From an uncultured Aquincola sp. (GTDB lineage Bacteria > Pseudomonadota > Gammaproteobacteria > Burkholderiales > Burkholderiaceae): a stretch of DNA of 6,663 nt. A program made the translations under genes and the position numbers. The notes beneath the pieces were generated by a model. It saw nothing but the letters and a program-made list of their open reading frames with translations, had not been told where the DNA came from and made no database searches. The stretch spans positions 1-6,663 of the forward strand of contig CAKZXL010000520.1 of NCBI GenBank assembly GCA_937883885.1, read 5' to 3'. Shown here one piece after another: positions 1-5,947 of this stretch. Each line of letters opens with the position of its first letter. Within the stretch, counting starts at the first letter, position 1.

Positions 1-3
1 GTG

Positions 4-894
4 TCAGCAGTCGCTGCCCATGCACACCGGCGCGGCCGCCGGCGCCCTGCGCGGGCGCAGCACCACCGACCAGGCCGCGTCGGCCCGCGGCTGCCAGGCC
101 AGCCGGCCGTCGGGCTGCAGCGTCAATTCGCGGCGCAGCACCGACTGCTGCACGTTGCCGCCCACCACCTGCACCCGCCGGGCCGCGGCGTCGATGGACA
201 CCACCACATCGCAGTGCATGGGGGTGGGCGGTCCGGCGCCCTGGCCATCGCGGATGGCCGACAGCGGCAGCGGGCGCTGCGCGGCATCGGCGGTGCGCGG
301 CAGGCACACCAGATCGCCGGGCAGCACCGGCGCCGGGGTGGGCAGCGCCTCGAAAGCGGAGCTCAGGCCGTCGCGTGCTGCCACGATGTACTGCGCATGG
401 GCAGCCGCGAAGCGGAACTCGCGCGGTGAAAAGCCCGCCTGCCGCATCACCGCGCTGACGAATGCGGCCGACCAGGGAGCGGTGCGCTCGGGCTGGCCGA
501 ACTCGGGGCGCCATTCGGCCACGCAACGGTCGGTCTGGCCACAGCTGTGCCGTTCGCGCCCGGTGCCGTTGGCACCCAGGGCGCGCCAGTACTCGTTGAC
601 CACGGGGCACAACGCGGCCGTCTGCTCGGCGCCGCATCCGTCGTCCACCGGCCGGCAGCGGCCATCGGGCAGCAAGGCGCAGCCCTCACCGCCCTGGCTG
701 CCGGCCCAGCCGCTGCCCCAGCGGCGCCATTCGGCATCGGCGATGCGGGCGATCGCCGCCACCTGCTGCGGCCCCACCGTGGTGGGCGCCACGCGTTGCT
801 GGCTGGCGCAGCCGCCCAGCCACAGCGCCAGGCCCACCGCCGCGCCAAGCCAGGCGGGCGAGCGATGAACGCCCGATAAACGTCTGAAAACCAT
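4..894 (-). CDS. DUF2272-family lipoprotein, cysteine-rich
   Basis: Predicted lipoprotein of 296 residues. A basic N-terminus (residues 1-14) and a hydrophobic segment (15-28) lead into an LGGC lipobox, with the lipidated Cys at 29 and Ala at +2, which predicts outer-membrane retention facing the periplasm. The mature part matches my memory of the DUF2272 family (PF10030). Landmarks are PWSAAF (140-145), a conserved His in AAAHAQYI (166), PGDLVC (192-197), HCDVVV (227-232) and GGNV (245-248). Six cysteines lie between residues 72 and 124 (72, 80, 87, 96, 118, 124), and four more follow (197, 228, 291, 296), so disulfides are likely. The block order resembles NlpC/CHAP papain-like amidases, but Ser142 sits where those enzymes have the catalytic Cys. 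No function is established. The start was chosen for the signal peptide; no good Shine-Dalgarno is visible. It is transcribed divergently from flhD. Confidence 0.85.
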   Translation of the reverse strand: MVFRRLSGVHRSPAWLGAAVGLALWLGGCASQQRVAPTTVGPQQVAAIARIADAEWRRWGSGWAGSQGGEGCALLPDGRCRPVDDGCGAEQTAALCPVVNEYWRALGANGTGRERHSCGQTDRCVAEWRPEFGQPERTAPWSAAFVSAVMRQAGFSPREFRFAAAHAQYIVAARDGLSSAFEALPTPAPVLPGDLVCLPRTADAAQRPLPLSAIRDGQGAGPPTPMHCDVVVSIDAAARRVQVVGGNVQQSVLRRELTLQPDGRLAWQPRADAAWSVVLRPRRAPAAAPVCMGSDC

Positions 895-1030
895 GCGCGG
901 TGTAGGAAGTTGCCTGACAAGAGCCTGGAAAAAGCGGGACTCAACACACAGAGATGGGCCACTGTCGCCCCCCTGTTCGGGGTTCTAAAGTTACCTCCAT
1001 CGCAGCACGCCCCAGACGCTGCCACCACCC

Positions 1031-1035
1031 AGGAG
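1031..1035 (+). promoter_or_regulatory. Ribosome binding site of flhD
   Basis: AGGAG lies 6 bases before the ATG at 1042. It decides the start: the same frame is open from an ATG at 910, but that extension has no Shine-Dalgarno, and alignment to E. coli FlhD begins exactly at 1042. Confidence 0.85.
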
Positions 1036-1041
1036 CCCGCC

Positions 1042-1365
1042 ATGACCGCCGACCAGATCCTCGCCGAAATCCGTGAAGCCAACCTCAGCTACCTGATGCT
1101 GGCGCAAAGCCTGATTCGCGCCGATCGCGAGCAGGCGCTCTACCGCCTGGGCATCAGCGAAGACACCGCGACGCTGATCGGCACGCTGTCGGCCGCGCAG
1201 ATCATGAAGATTGCCTCGGGCAACACCTTGCTGTGCCGCTTTCGCATGGACGACGAACTCGTGTGGAACCTGCTGACCAGCCACGGCAAGGCTTCGGCCA
1301 ACGACGCGGTCAACCGCCTGCATGCTTCCATCCTGATGGCCGGTCGCCATCAAGAAGCCGCCTGA
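1042..1365 (+). CDS. flhD: FlhD-family flagellar transcriptional regulator, no adjacent flhC
   Basis: This 107-residue protein belongs to the FlhD family. In E. coli, FlhD forms a ring-like complex with FlhC (FlhD4C2) that activates class II flagellar promoters; FlhC provides much of the DNA contact. Recalled E. coli FlhD (about 116 residues) aligns without gaps through residue 65. Shared blocks are NLSYL-LAQ-LI (14-25), the RLGI stretch (35-38), and the LLCRFR/LVCHFR segment with Cys65, the residue that forms the inter-subunit disulfide in E. coli. The C-terminus is about ten residues shorter than in E. coli. Normally flhC follows flhD directly. Here a terminator and then an opposite-strand PEP-CTERM gene follow, so this is a solo copy. 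It may be a paralogue that uses FlhC encoded elsewhere, or a regulator with a different role. Family assignment is confident; role in motility is inferred. Confidence 0.88.
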   Translation: MTADQILAEIREANLSYLMLAQSLIRADREQALYRLGISEDTATLIGTLSAAQIMKIASGNTLLCRFRMDDELVWNLLTSHGKASANDAVNRLHASILMAGRHQEAA

Positions 1366-1396
1366 TCTTCCTCCTGGCACATTTGGAATGTGCTTG

Positions 1397-1421
1397 GCGG
1401 GCCGCAAGGCCCGCTTTTTTT
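1397..1421 (+). terminator. Intrinsic terminator after flhD
   Basis: A perfect 7-bp GC stem (1397-1403 with 1408-1414) closes a GCAA tetraloop of the GNRA type and is followed by seven T (1415-1421). It lies 31 bases after the flhD stop and ends that transcript, so flhD is monocistronic at its 3' side. Confidence 0.92.
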
Positions 1422-1445
1422 ATGGGCGCCTCACGGCGCACCCAG

Positions 1446-1476
1446 AAACAAAACGGGCCCCGAAGGGCCCGTTTTG
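1446..1476 (-). terminator. Intrinsic terminator of the PEP-CTERM gene
   Basis: A 12-bp perfect inverted repeat (1449-1460 with 1465-1476) surrounds a 4-base loop. Read on the minus strand the loop is C(UUCG)G, an extra-stable tetraloop, and the stem ends in a T-rich run (TTTTGTTT). It starts 17 bases after the stop of the PEP-CTERM gene. The A/T outer stem makes it potentially bidirectional, backing up the flhD terminator. Confidence 0.88.
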
Positions 1477-1493
1477 CCAGCACTTCGCGGTGC

Positions 1494-1994
1494 TTACATC
1501 GACCGACGACGGAAGGCGATCAGGCCGACCGCACCCAGGCCGGCCAGCATCAGGGCGTAGGTTTCAGGTTCCGGCACCGCGGCCACGGGGGTCAGCAGCA
1601 GCTGGCCGCTGAAGGCGCCCTTGGCGGCACCGAACTGCGTGCCGGTGAAGGTGAGGGTGAGCGGAAGGGCCGAGGTGAGAGCCACTTCGCCGAACAGCGC
1701 CTTGCCCTTGTTGTTCACCGTCAGGTCCCAGGGCTGCGAATTCAGCGTGATGCTGCTGAACGAGAAGTTGCCGCCGCTGACGGTGCCGCTGATGTCGTAC
1801 ACGCCAGCAGTGGCGCCCTTGCTGGTGTCCAGCGTGAAGCTGAAGGTGCTGGTGCCGGCGGTGATGTCCTTGACGCTGAAAGCGAAGGTCGACGACTGCG
1901 GGTCGGTGGTGAAGCTTTCAGACTGGCTGGCAGCAAAAGACTGGACACCGACGACGGCCAGCGCGGCGGCTACAGCGAAGTGATGGAGTTTCAT
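1494..1994 (-). CDS. Small PEP-CTERM sorting-domain protein
   Basis: Predicted exported protein of 166 residues. It has a Sec signal peptide (residues 1-21, cleavage probably after SFA at 19-21) and a serine/threonine/glycine-rich body with alternating Phe and polar residues, suggesting a beta-sandwich. The C-terminal sorting signal is VPEPE (140-144), a hydrophobic helix (about 146-161) and RRR (162-164). In exosortase systems this tail is cleaved after membrane insertion and the protein goes to the cell surface or exopolysaccharide matrix. The body resembles the FxDxF PEP-CTERM group in size and style, but I cannot point to a clean FxDxF motif. The frame stays open to 2069; Met at 1994 is preferred because the signal peptide starts there and AGGGA lies 9 bases upstream (2004-2008). 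No exosortase or EPS gene is in the window, so the sorting machinery must be elsewhere. Molecular function is unknown. Confidence 0.88.
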   Translation of the reverse strand: MKLHHFAVAAALAVVGVQSFAASQSESFTTDPQSSTFAFSVKDITAGTSTFSFTLDTSKGATAGVYDISGTVSGGNFSFSSITLNSQPWDLTVNNKGKALFGEVALTSALPLTLTFTGTQFGAAKGAFSGQLLLTPVAAVPEPETYALMLAGLGAVGLIAFRRRSM

Positions 1995-2096
1995 TGGATG
2001 TGATCCCTGTTGGACGGCGCCCCTTGGGTGGGGCGAGAGATCCAAGTCTCCGGGATCCGATCCATCCACCCACCCCCTTGATTTGATGGATGTGAT
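1995..2096. repeat. 10-base direct repeat pair in the PEP-CTERM gene leader
   Basis: TGGATGTGAT occurs at 1995-2004, directly against the start codon and including one base of the Shine-Dalgarno on the opposite strand, and again at 2087-2096. The second copy also takes part in a 7-bp inverted repeat, 2060-2066 with 2085-2091. It could be a regulator or small-RNA target, or chance in a low-complexity leader. Confidence 0.4.
2018..2035 (-). promoter_or_regulatory. Stem-loop in the 5' leader of the PEP-CTERM gene
   Basis: A perfect 6-bp GC stem (2018-2023 with 2030-2035) and a 6-base loop lie about 10 bases upstream of the Shine-Dalgarno. There is no T-run, so it is not a terminator. It may affect mRNA stability or translation; a role is inferred only. 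Confidence 0.35.
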
Positions 2097-2113
2097 GATT
2101 GAACGTCATCTTG

Positions 2114-2131
2114 AAGCCACAAGAACGCCAA
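2114..2131 (-). promoter_or_regulatory. Possible sigma-54 (-24/-12) promoter of the PEP-CTERM gene
   Basis: On the minus strand TTGGCGTTCTTGTGGCTT has the GG and GC dinucleotides 12 bases apart, as sigma-54 promoters require. The -24 box keeps TTGGC but lacks the following AC; the -12 box is TGGC instead of TTGC. A start near 2104 would give a leader of about 110 bases. RpoN with the PrsK/PrsR system is known to control PEP-CTERM genes in some betaproteobacteria, which makes the match more plausible. It remains an imperfect motif match. Confidence 0.35.
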
Positions 2132-2139
2132 TTTGGCAA

Positions 2140-3426
2140 TTAATCACGCTTCAATGGGCCATCCGCCGCACCCGCCGCTGCGGCCTCGCGCAACTTGTCC
2201 TTCTTGCTTTTACGCCGGCCTTTGACGCCGCCGTTCACATCCGCCACTGGCGCCACCGACGGCGCGACAGGATCGGCAGGCTCGAACCCCGCCACCTGCT
2301 CGCGTGGCAGCCGCTGCCCCTGGCGCTTTTCAATCAAGCGGAAATGCGCCTCCGACGCCGGGGTGACGAAGCTGATGGCCACGCCGCTGGCCCCTGCCCG
2401 ACCTGTGCGGCCGATGCGGTGGGTGTAGTCGGTGGCCGAGCGCGGCAGGTCGTAGTTCACCACCATCGGTAGGCGCGGCACATGGATGCCGCGGCCCGCC
2501 AGGTCGGTGGCCACCAGCACCCGCAGAGCGCCTGATTTGAAAGCGGCCAAGGCTTCGGTGCGGGCGCCCTGGCTCAGCTCGCCGTGCAGCGCAGCGGCGG
2601 GGATGCCGGCGCGCCGCAGCTTGTCGGCCACCAGTTCGGTGGTGTAGCGGCTGGCGGCGAACACCAGCACCTGGCGCGTGCTGCCTTCTCCCGTGCCCTG
2701 CTCCACCAGATGGCGAAGCAGTTGCGTGCGCCTCGGCGGGTCGACCACGATGGCGCGCTGGAGGATGTCGGGTGGCACCTGGGCCACCACCTGCGCAGCC
2801 TGCAGTTGCACCGGCTGGTGCAACAGAGACTCTGCCAATGCCTGCACGCCCGGGGCGAAGGTCGCGGAAAACAGCAGGTTCTGGCGGCGGTTAGGCAGCA
2901 GCGCCAGCACACGCTGCAATTCGTCGGCAAAGCCCAGGTCCAGCAGGCGGTCGGCTTCGTCCAGCACCAGGGTTTGCACACCATCCAGCCGCAGCGCGTT
3001 GTGCTGCACCAGGTCGAGCAGGCGGCCCGGCGTGGCCACCACGAAGTCGGCGTCACCGCGCAAGGCCATCATCTGCGGGTTGATGGAGACGCCGCCGAAC
3101 ACCGCCACGGTCTTCACGCGCACAGGCAGTTCACGGGTCATCTCCTGCCAGGTGTCGGCCACCTGCGCCGCCAGCTCGCGCGTGGGCACCAGCACCAGGG
3201 CGCGCAGGCGGCGCGGGCCTTCACGGTGGGTGGCCAGCAGCTGCTGCAGCAGCGGCAGCACGAAAGCCGCCGTCTTGCCCGAGCCGGTGTGGGCCTGGGC
3301 CATCACGTCGACACCACGCAACACGGCGGGGATGGCGCTGGACTGGATGTCGGTGGGTTGCTCGTAGCCGCGGGCTTCGACGGCTTGCTGCAAGGCGGGG
3401 CACAGGCCCAGGGAGGCAAAAGACAT
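2140..3426 (-). CDS. DEAD-box RNA helicase, RhlE-like
   Basis: ATP-dependent RNA helicase of 428 residues with every core motif. These are the upstream aromatic Phe3 and Q-motif Gln28, motif I AHTGSGKT (45-52, Lys51), Ia PTRELA (81-86), Ib TPGR (132-135), II DEAD (156-159), III SAT (187-189), IV VFAAS (255-259), V ATDLAGRGI (306-314) and VI HRIGRTGR (336-343). The N-terminus SFASLGL resembles RhlE proteins, which act in RNA turnover, ribosome maturation and cold growth. Motif I has His46 where most RhlE proteins have Gln. After the core comes a short Pro/Ala/Val linker and a basic tail, KGRRKSKKDK (402-411), likely RNA-binding. The frame is open to 3552, but the extra 42 residues have no family resemblance and cross the intergenic region, so Met at 3426 is preferred despite a weak ribosome site. 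It is probably monocistronic; I see no clear terminator of its own before the PEP-CTERM gene. Confidence 0.92.
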   Translation of the reverse strand: MSFASLGLCPALQQAVEARGYEQPTDIQSSAIPAVLRGVDVMAQAHTGSGKTAAFVLPLLQQLLATHREGPRRLRALVLVPTRELAAQVADTWQEMTRELPVRVKTVAVFGGVSINPQMMALRGDADFVVATPGRLLDLVQHNALRLDGVQTLVLDEADRLLDLGFADELQRVLALLPNRRQNLLFSATFAPGVQALAESLLHQPVQLQAAQVVAQVPPDILQRAIVVDPPRRTQLLRHLVEQGTGEGSTRQVLVFAASRYTTELVADKLRRAGIPAAALHGELSQGARTEALAAFKSGALRVLVATDLAGRGIHVPRLPMVVNYDLPRSATDYTHRIGRTGRAGASGVAISFVTPASEAHFRLIEKRQGQRLPREQVAGFEPADPVAPSVAPVADVNGGVKGRRKSKKDKLREAAAAGAADGPLKRD

Positions 3427-3451
3427 GGTGCATTGTCCGGCACGGGCGGCC

Positions 3452-3470
3452 GCCTGACGGCTTGTCAGGC
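3452..3470 (-). promoter_or_regulatory. Stem-loop upstream of the helicase gene
   Basis: A perfect 7-bp inverted repeat (GCCTGAC at 3452-3458, GTCAGGC at 3464-3470) with a 5-base loop lies 25 bases before the helicase start. It could be a 5'-leader hairpin, since cold-inducible helicase mRNAs often have structured leaders, or an operator. No function can be read from sequence. Confidence 0.35.
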
Positions 3471-3543
3471 ACGAGGCCGGGTGGGGTAGGCCCTTTCGTA
3501 CAGGCACAAGCACCCACCGCCGGCTGCCCCGCGGGTGCGCGCT

Positions 3544-3556
3544 GGCCATCATGGCC
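3544..3556. repeat. Short palindrome upstream of the PA2169-family gene
   Basis: GGCCAT C ATGGCC is a perfect 6+1+6 palindrome ending 19 bases before the AAGGAG ribosome site of the gene at 3588, in the divergent region shared with the helicase. It may be a regulator half-site pair; chance cannot be excluded in GC-rich DNA. Confidence 0.3.
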
Positions 3557-3587
3557 GGGTCATTGGACTTGAACGAAGGAGTTAGGC

Positions 3588-4037
3588 ATGAACGACCGCG
3601 ACGTGATCGGAGTACTGAACGACCTGATCGAGACTTCCAAGGACGGCGAATACGGCTTTGCCAAATCGGCTGAGCGCGTGGATGCGCCCGCGCTGAAGGA
3701 AACCCTGCAACGCCGCGCGGCCGACTGCGCCCGCGGCGCCGCCGAGCTGCAGACCCTGGTGGTGCGCTTCGGTGGCAAGCCGGAAGAAGGCGGCAGTGCC
3801 GCCGGTGCGCTGCACCGCGGCTGGGTGTCCATCAAGGAAGCGCTGACGCCGGGCAGTGGCGACCACGCGGTGCTGGCCGAGTGCGAGCGCGGCGAAGACA
3901 CCGCGCTGGCGGCCTACCGCAAGGCCCTGAAGGAAGAGCTGCCGGCCGAAGTGCGCCAGGTGCTGGAGCGCCAGATGCAGGGCGTGCAAGCCAACCACGA
4001 CCAGATCAAGGCGCTGCGCGACTCCACCCCGGCCTGA
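3588..4037 (+). CDS. PA2169-family four-helix-bundle protein (DUF2383)
   Basis: Cytosolic, almost entirely helical protein of 149 residues, with no signal peptide or membrane segment. It matches the PA2169 / DUF2383 family as I recall it. The first helix begins NDRDVIGVLNDLIETSKDG (2-20) and is followed by EYGFAKSAE (21-29). The third helix carries ECERGEDTALAAYRKAL (98-114), and the last ends QANHDQIKALRD (134-145). The fold is related to ferritin-like bundles and the acidic residues plus His137 sit on helices, but a full di-iron ExxH set is not evident (Gln134 where Glu would be needed). The function of the family is not established; members are often linked to stress or stationary phase. 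AAGGAG (3576-3581) six bases before the ATG fixes the start. It is a single-gene unit, divergent from the helicase and closed by the terminator at 4059. Confidence 0.88.
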   Translation: MNDRDVIGVLNDLIETSKDGEYGFAKSAERVDAPALKETLQRRAADCARGAAELQTLVVRFGGKPEEGGSAAGALHRGWVSIKEALTPGSGDHAVLAECERGEDTALAAYRKALKEELPAEVRQVLERQMQGVQANHDQIKALRDSTPA

Positions 4038-4058
4038 TCGACGGGAGACTGAACAAGA

Positions 4059-4089
4059 GGGCCGGTGCGGCCACGCACCGGCCCTTTTT
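4059..4089 (+). terminator. Intrinsic terminator after the PA2169-family gene
   Basis: A perfect 11-bp GC stem (4059-4069 with 4074-4084), a 4-base loop and five T (4085-4089) lie 21 bases after the stop. On the other strand the stem is followed by a T-rich TCTTGTT, so it may also end the convergent antiporter transcript, which has no other hairpin downstream. Confidence 0.92.
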
Positions 4090-4122
4090 GCATGCCTGCG
4101 CTTGCCCGCCCTTGCCTGCCCT

Positions 4123-5811
4123 TCAGGCCTTGCCGAAGCGCCCCAGCACGAAGTGCACCATCGCCGTGGCCAGTTCACGCTCGCCCACGAACACGCGCCC
4201 GATGCGCTGCTCGCGCTGCAGCAACTCGCCCTCGGATTCGTTGTGGGTGAGCACCACGATCTCGATGCCCGGGTTCAGCAGGTTGGCCGTCTCGGCCATT
4301 TGTCGCACGTCCAGCGTGTCAGGCGTGGCGATGACCAGCATGCTGGCCCGGGCCACGTGGGCCTGGATCAGCACCGCCGGATCGGCCGCATCCCCCGACA
4401 CCGCCGGCACGCCCTGGCTGCGCAGCGCCTCCACCAGTTCACGGTTCTGCTCGGCCACCACATAAGGCACGCCAGCTTCGGCCAGCGCCGCGGCAATGCG
4501 GCGGCCCACCCGCCCATAACCGACCAGCACGACCTGGCCTGAGAGGAAGCGCTCGGCCGTGGTGGTGGGCAGTTCGGCCAGCGGGTCGTCCGAGGCCTCC
4601 AGCCGGCGGGCCAGTGCCGAGTGGCGCAGGATCCAGCGCCGCGCCGGCTGAATGGCCGCGAACACCAGCGGGTTGAGCGCCATCGAGATCAAGGCGCCGG
4701 CCAGGATCAGGCTTTGCCCTTCGGCCGGCAGCAGCCCCAGCTTCATGCCCAGCGCCGCCAGGATGAAGCTGAACTCACCGATTTGCGCCAAGCCGGCCGA
4801 GACCGTAAGCGCCGTGTTCAGCGGGTAGCGGAACAGCAGCACGATGAGCGTGGCCGCCAGCGACTTGCCCACCACCACGATGGCCACCACCAGCAGCACC
4901 TTCAGCGGCTCGTCGATCAGCACATGCGGGTCGAACAGCATGCCCACCGACACGAAGAAGAGCACGGCAAAGGCATCGCGCAGCGGCAGCGATTCTTCGG
5001 CGGCGCGGTGCGAAAACTCCGATTCGCGCATGACCATGCCGGCGAAGAAGGCGCCCAGCGCGAAAGAGACTCCGAACAGCGCCGCCGAGCCATAGGCAAT
5101 GCCCACCGCCGCCGCCACCACGCACAGCGTGAACAGCTCGCGCGAGCCGGTGCGCGTGACCTGCCACAGCAGCCATGGAAACACGCGCCGGCCCACCAGC
5201 AGCATCAGGCCGATGAACACGGCCACCTGCAGCAGCGTCCAGCCTACGCTGCGCAGCAGTTCGGGCCCCGGCGCCGCCTGGCCGCCCAGCCAGCCGGCCA
5301 GCGGTGGCAGCAGCACCAGCACCAGCACCATCGCCAGGTCTTCCACCACCAGCCAGCCCACGGCGATGCGGCCGTTCATCGAATCGAGCACGCCCGCCGA
5401 TTCCAGCGCCTTGAGCAGCACCACCGTGCTGGCCACCGACAGGCTGAGGCCGAACACCAGCCCCGCGCCCAGGCTCCAGCCCCAGGCCCAGCTGACCAGG
5501 CCACCCAGCAGCGTGGCCACCGTCATCTGCACCACGGCGCCCGGCAAGGCAATGCGGCGCACCGCCAACAGGTCGTCCAGCGAAAAATGCAGGCCGACGC
5601 CAAACATCAGCAGCATCACGCCGATCTCGGCCAGCTGGCTGGCAATGTCCAGGTCGGCCACGAAGCCGGGCGTGGAAGGACCGATGAGCACGCCGGCCAC
5701 GAGATAACCCACCAGCGCCGGCAGCTTGAGCCGGGCGGCTGCAAACCCCAGTAACAACGCCAGACCCAAGGCCGCGGCGATGGTGGTGATCAATGAAACG
5801 CTGTGTGGCAC
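4123..5811 (-). CDS. ybaL: YbaL-type monovalent cation:proton antiporter (CPA2) with TrkA-N domain
   Basis: Inner-membrane protein of 562 residues (E. coli YbaL is about 558) that probably exchanges K+ or another monovalent cation for protons. Residues 1-390 form the Na_H_exchanger domain of about 12-13 hydrophobic segments and closely match recalled YbaL. Matching blocks are LVGYL-AGVL-GP (33-45), LLMFGVGLHFSL (67-78), VVEDL (155-159) with ion-site acidic residues Glu157/Asp158, SFALGAFFAGMV (249-260), and DAFAVLFFVSVGMLFDP (279-295). Residues 426-540 are a cytoplasmic TrkA-N Rossmann domain with GYGRVG (431-436) and Glu454 at the end of the second strand, which favours NAD(H). That domain normally gates transport in Kef-like systems. 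No TrkA-C domain follows. The start is GTG, supported by a consensus ribosome site. No KefF/KefG-type partner is adjacent. It is separated from the upstream ABC gene by a terminator, so it should have its own promoter within 5812-5896; I see no convincing one. Substrate is inferred from the family. Confidence 0.92.
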   Translation of the reverse strand: MPHSVSLITTIAAALGLALLLGFAAARLKLPALVGYLVAGVLIGPSTPGFVADLDIASQLAEIGVMLLMFGVGLHFSLDDLLAVRRIALPGAVVQMTVATLLGGLVSWAWGWSLGAGLVFGLSLSVASTVVLLKALESAGVLDSMNGRIAVGWLVVEDLAMVLVLVLLPPLAGWLGGQAAPGPELLRSVGWTLLQVAVFIGLMLLVGRRVFPWLLWQVTRTGSRELFTLCVVAAAVGIAYGSAALFGVSFALGAFFAGMVMRESEFSHRAAEESLPLRDAFAVLFFVSVGMLFDPHVLIDEPLKVLLVVAIVVVGKSLAATLIVLLFRYPLNTALTVSAGLAQIGEFSFILAALGMKLGLLPAEGQSLILAGALISMALNPLVFAAIQPARRWILRHSALARRLEASDDPLAELPTTTAERFLSGQVVLVGYGRVGRRIAAALAEAGVPYVVAEQNRELVEALRSQGVPAVSGDAADPAVLIQAHVARASMLVIATPDTLDVRQMAETANLLNPGIEIVVLTHNESEGELLQREQRIGRVFVGERELATAMVHFVLGRFGKA

Positions 5812-5817
5812 ACCCGC

Positions 5818-5823
5818 CCTCCT
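5818..5823 (-). promoter_or_regulatory. Ribosome binding site of the ybaL-type gene
   Basis: AGGAGG on the minus strand lies exactly 6 bases before the GTG at 5809-5811. It justifies this non-ATG start, which also coincides with the N-terminus expected from the family (residues SLITTI at 5-10). Confidence 0.88.
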
Positions 5824-5896
5824 GCTTGTTTTGTCGGCTCCTCAGGTGGAGTGTGGGTGCAGGGGCCGGTTCCATGCGCCGGCAAGGACAAGGCAT

Positions 5897-5924
5897 AAAA
5901 AAACGCCCGCAGGGCGGGCGTTTT
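5897..5924 (-). terminator. Intrinsic terminator of the branched-chain amino acid binding protein gene
   Basis: A 7-bp GC stem (5904-5910 with 5914-5920) and 3-base loop are extended by four A-T pairs. On the minus strand a run of seven T follows (A run at 5897-5903). It begins 23 bases past the stop at 5948 and separates that gene from the downstream antiporter gene. Confidence 0.93.
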
Positions 5925-5947
5925 CAGAGGGGGTTGGAAACCCGCGA

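Noticed and set aside
20..868. Plus-strand open frame opposite the DUF2272 lipoprotein gene
   Set aside because: No recognisable domain or ribosome site; the minus-strand frame has a lipobox and family motifs.
986..1012. TAAAGTTA at 986-993 resembles the -35 box of a FliA (sigma-28) flagellar promoter ahead of flhD
   Set aside because: The expected -10 (GCCGATAA) 11 bases downstream reads GCACGCCC, with only the first two bases matching.
910..1041. In-frame N-terminal extension of FlhD beginning at 910
   Set aside because: No ribosome site at 910, no FlhD homologue extends this way, and AGGAG at 1031-1035 supports the start at 1042.
1995..2069. 25-residue N-terminal extension of the PEP-CTERM protein from 2069
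   Set aside because: It would bury the signal peptide behind a polar, proline-rich stretch; Met at 1994 has AGGGA upstream and starts a normal signal peptide.
2127..2137. GCCAA T TTGGC inverted repeat just beyond the helicase stop as a helicase terminator
   Set aside because: Only 5-bp, A/T-containing arms and no T-run, so too weak to call a terminator.
2584..3489. Plus-strand open frame opposite the helicase gene
   Set aside because: Low-complexity His/Gln/Gly composition explained by antisense reading of high-GC codons; the minus strand has all DEAD-box motifs.
3427..3552. 42-residue N-terminal extension of the helicase from 3552
   Set aside because: It has no RhlE-like sequence and spans the divergent promoter region; the conserved Q-motif spacing fits Met at 3426.
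4621..5754. Long plus-strand open frame opposite the antiporter gene
   Set aside because: Its product is dominated by Gln, His and Arg, typical of the reverse strand of a GC-rich membrane-protein gene, with no domain and no ribosome site.
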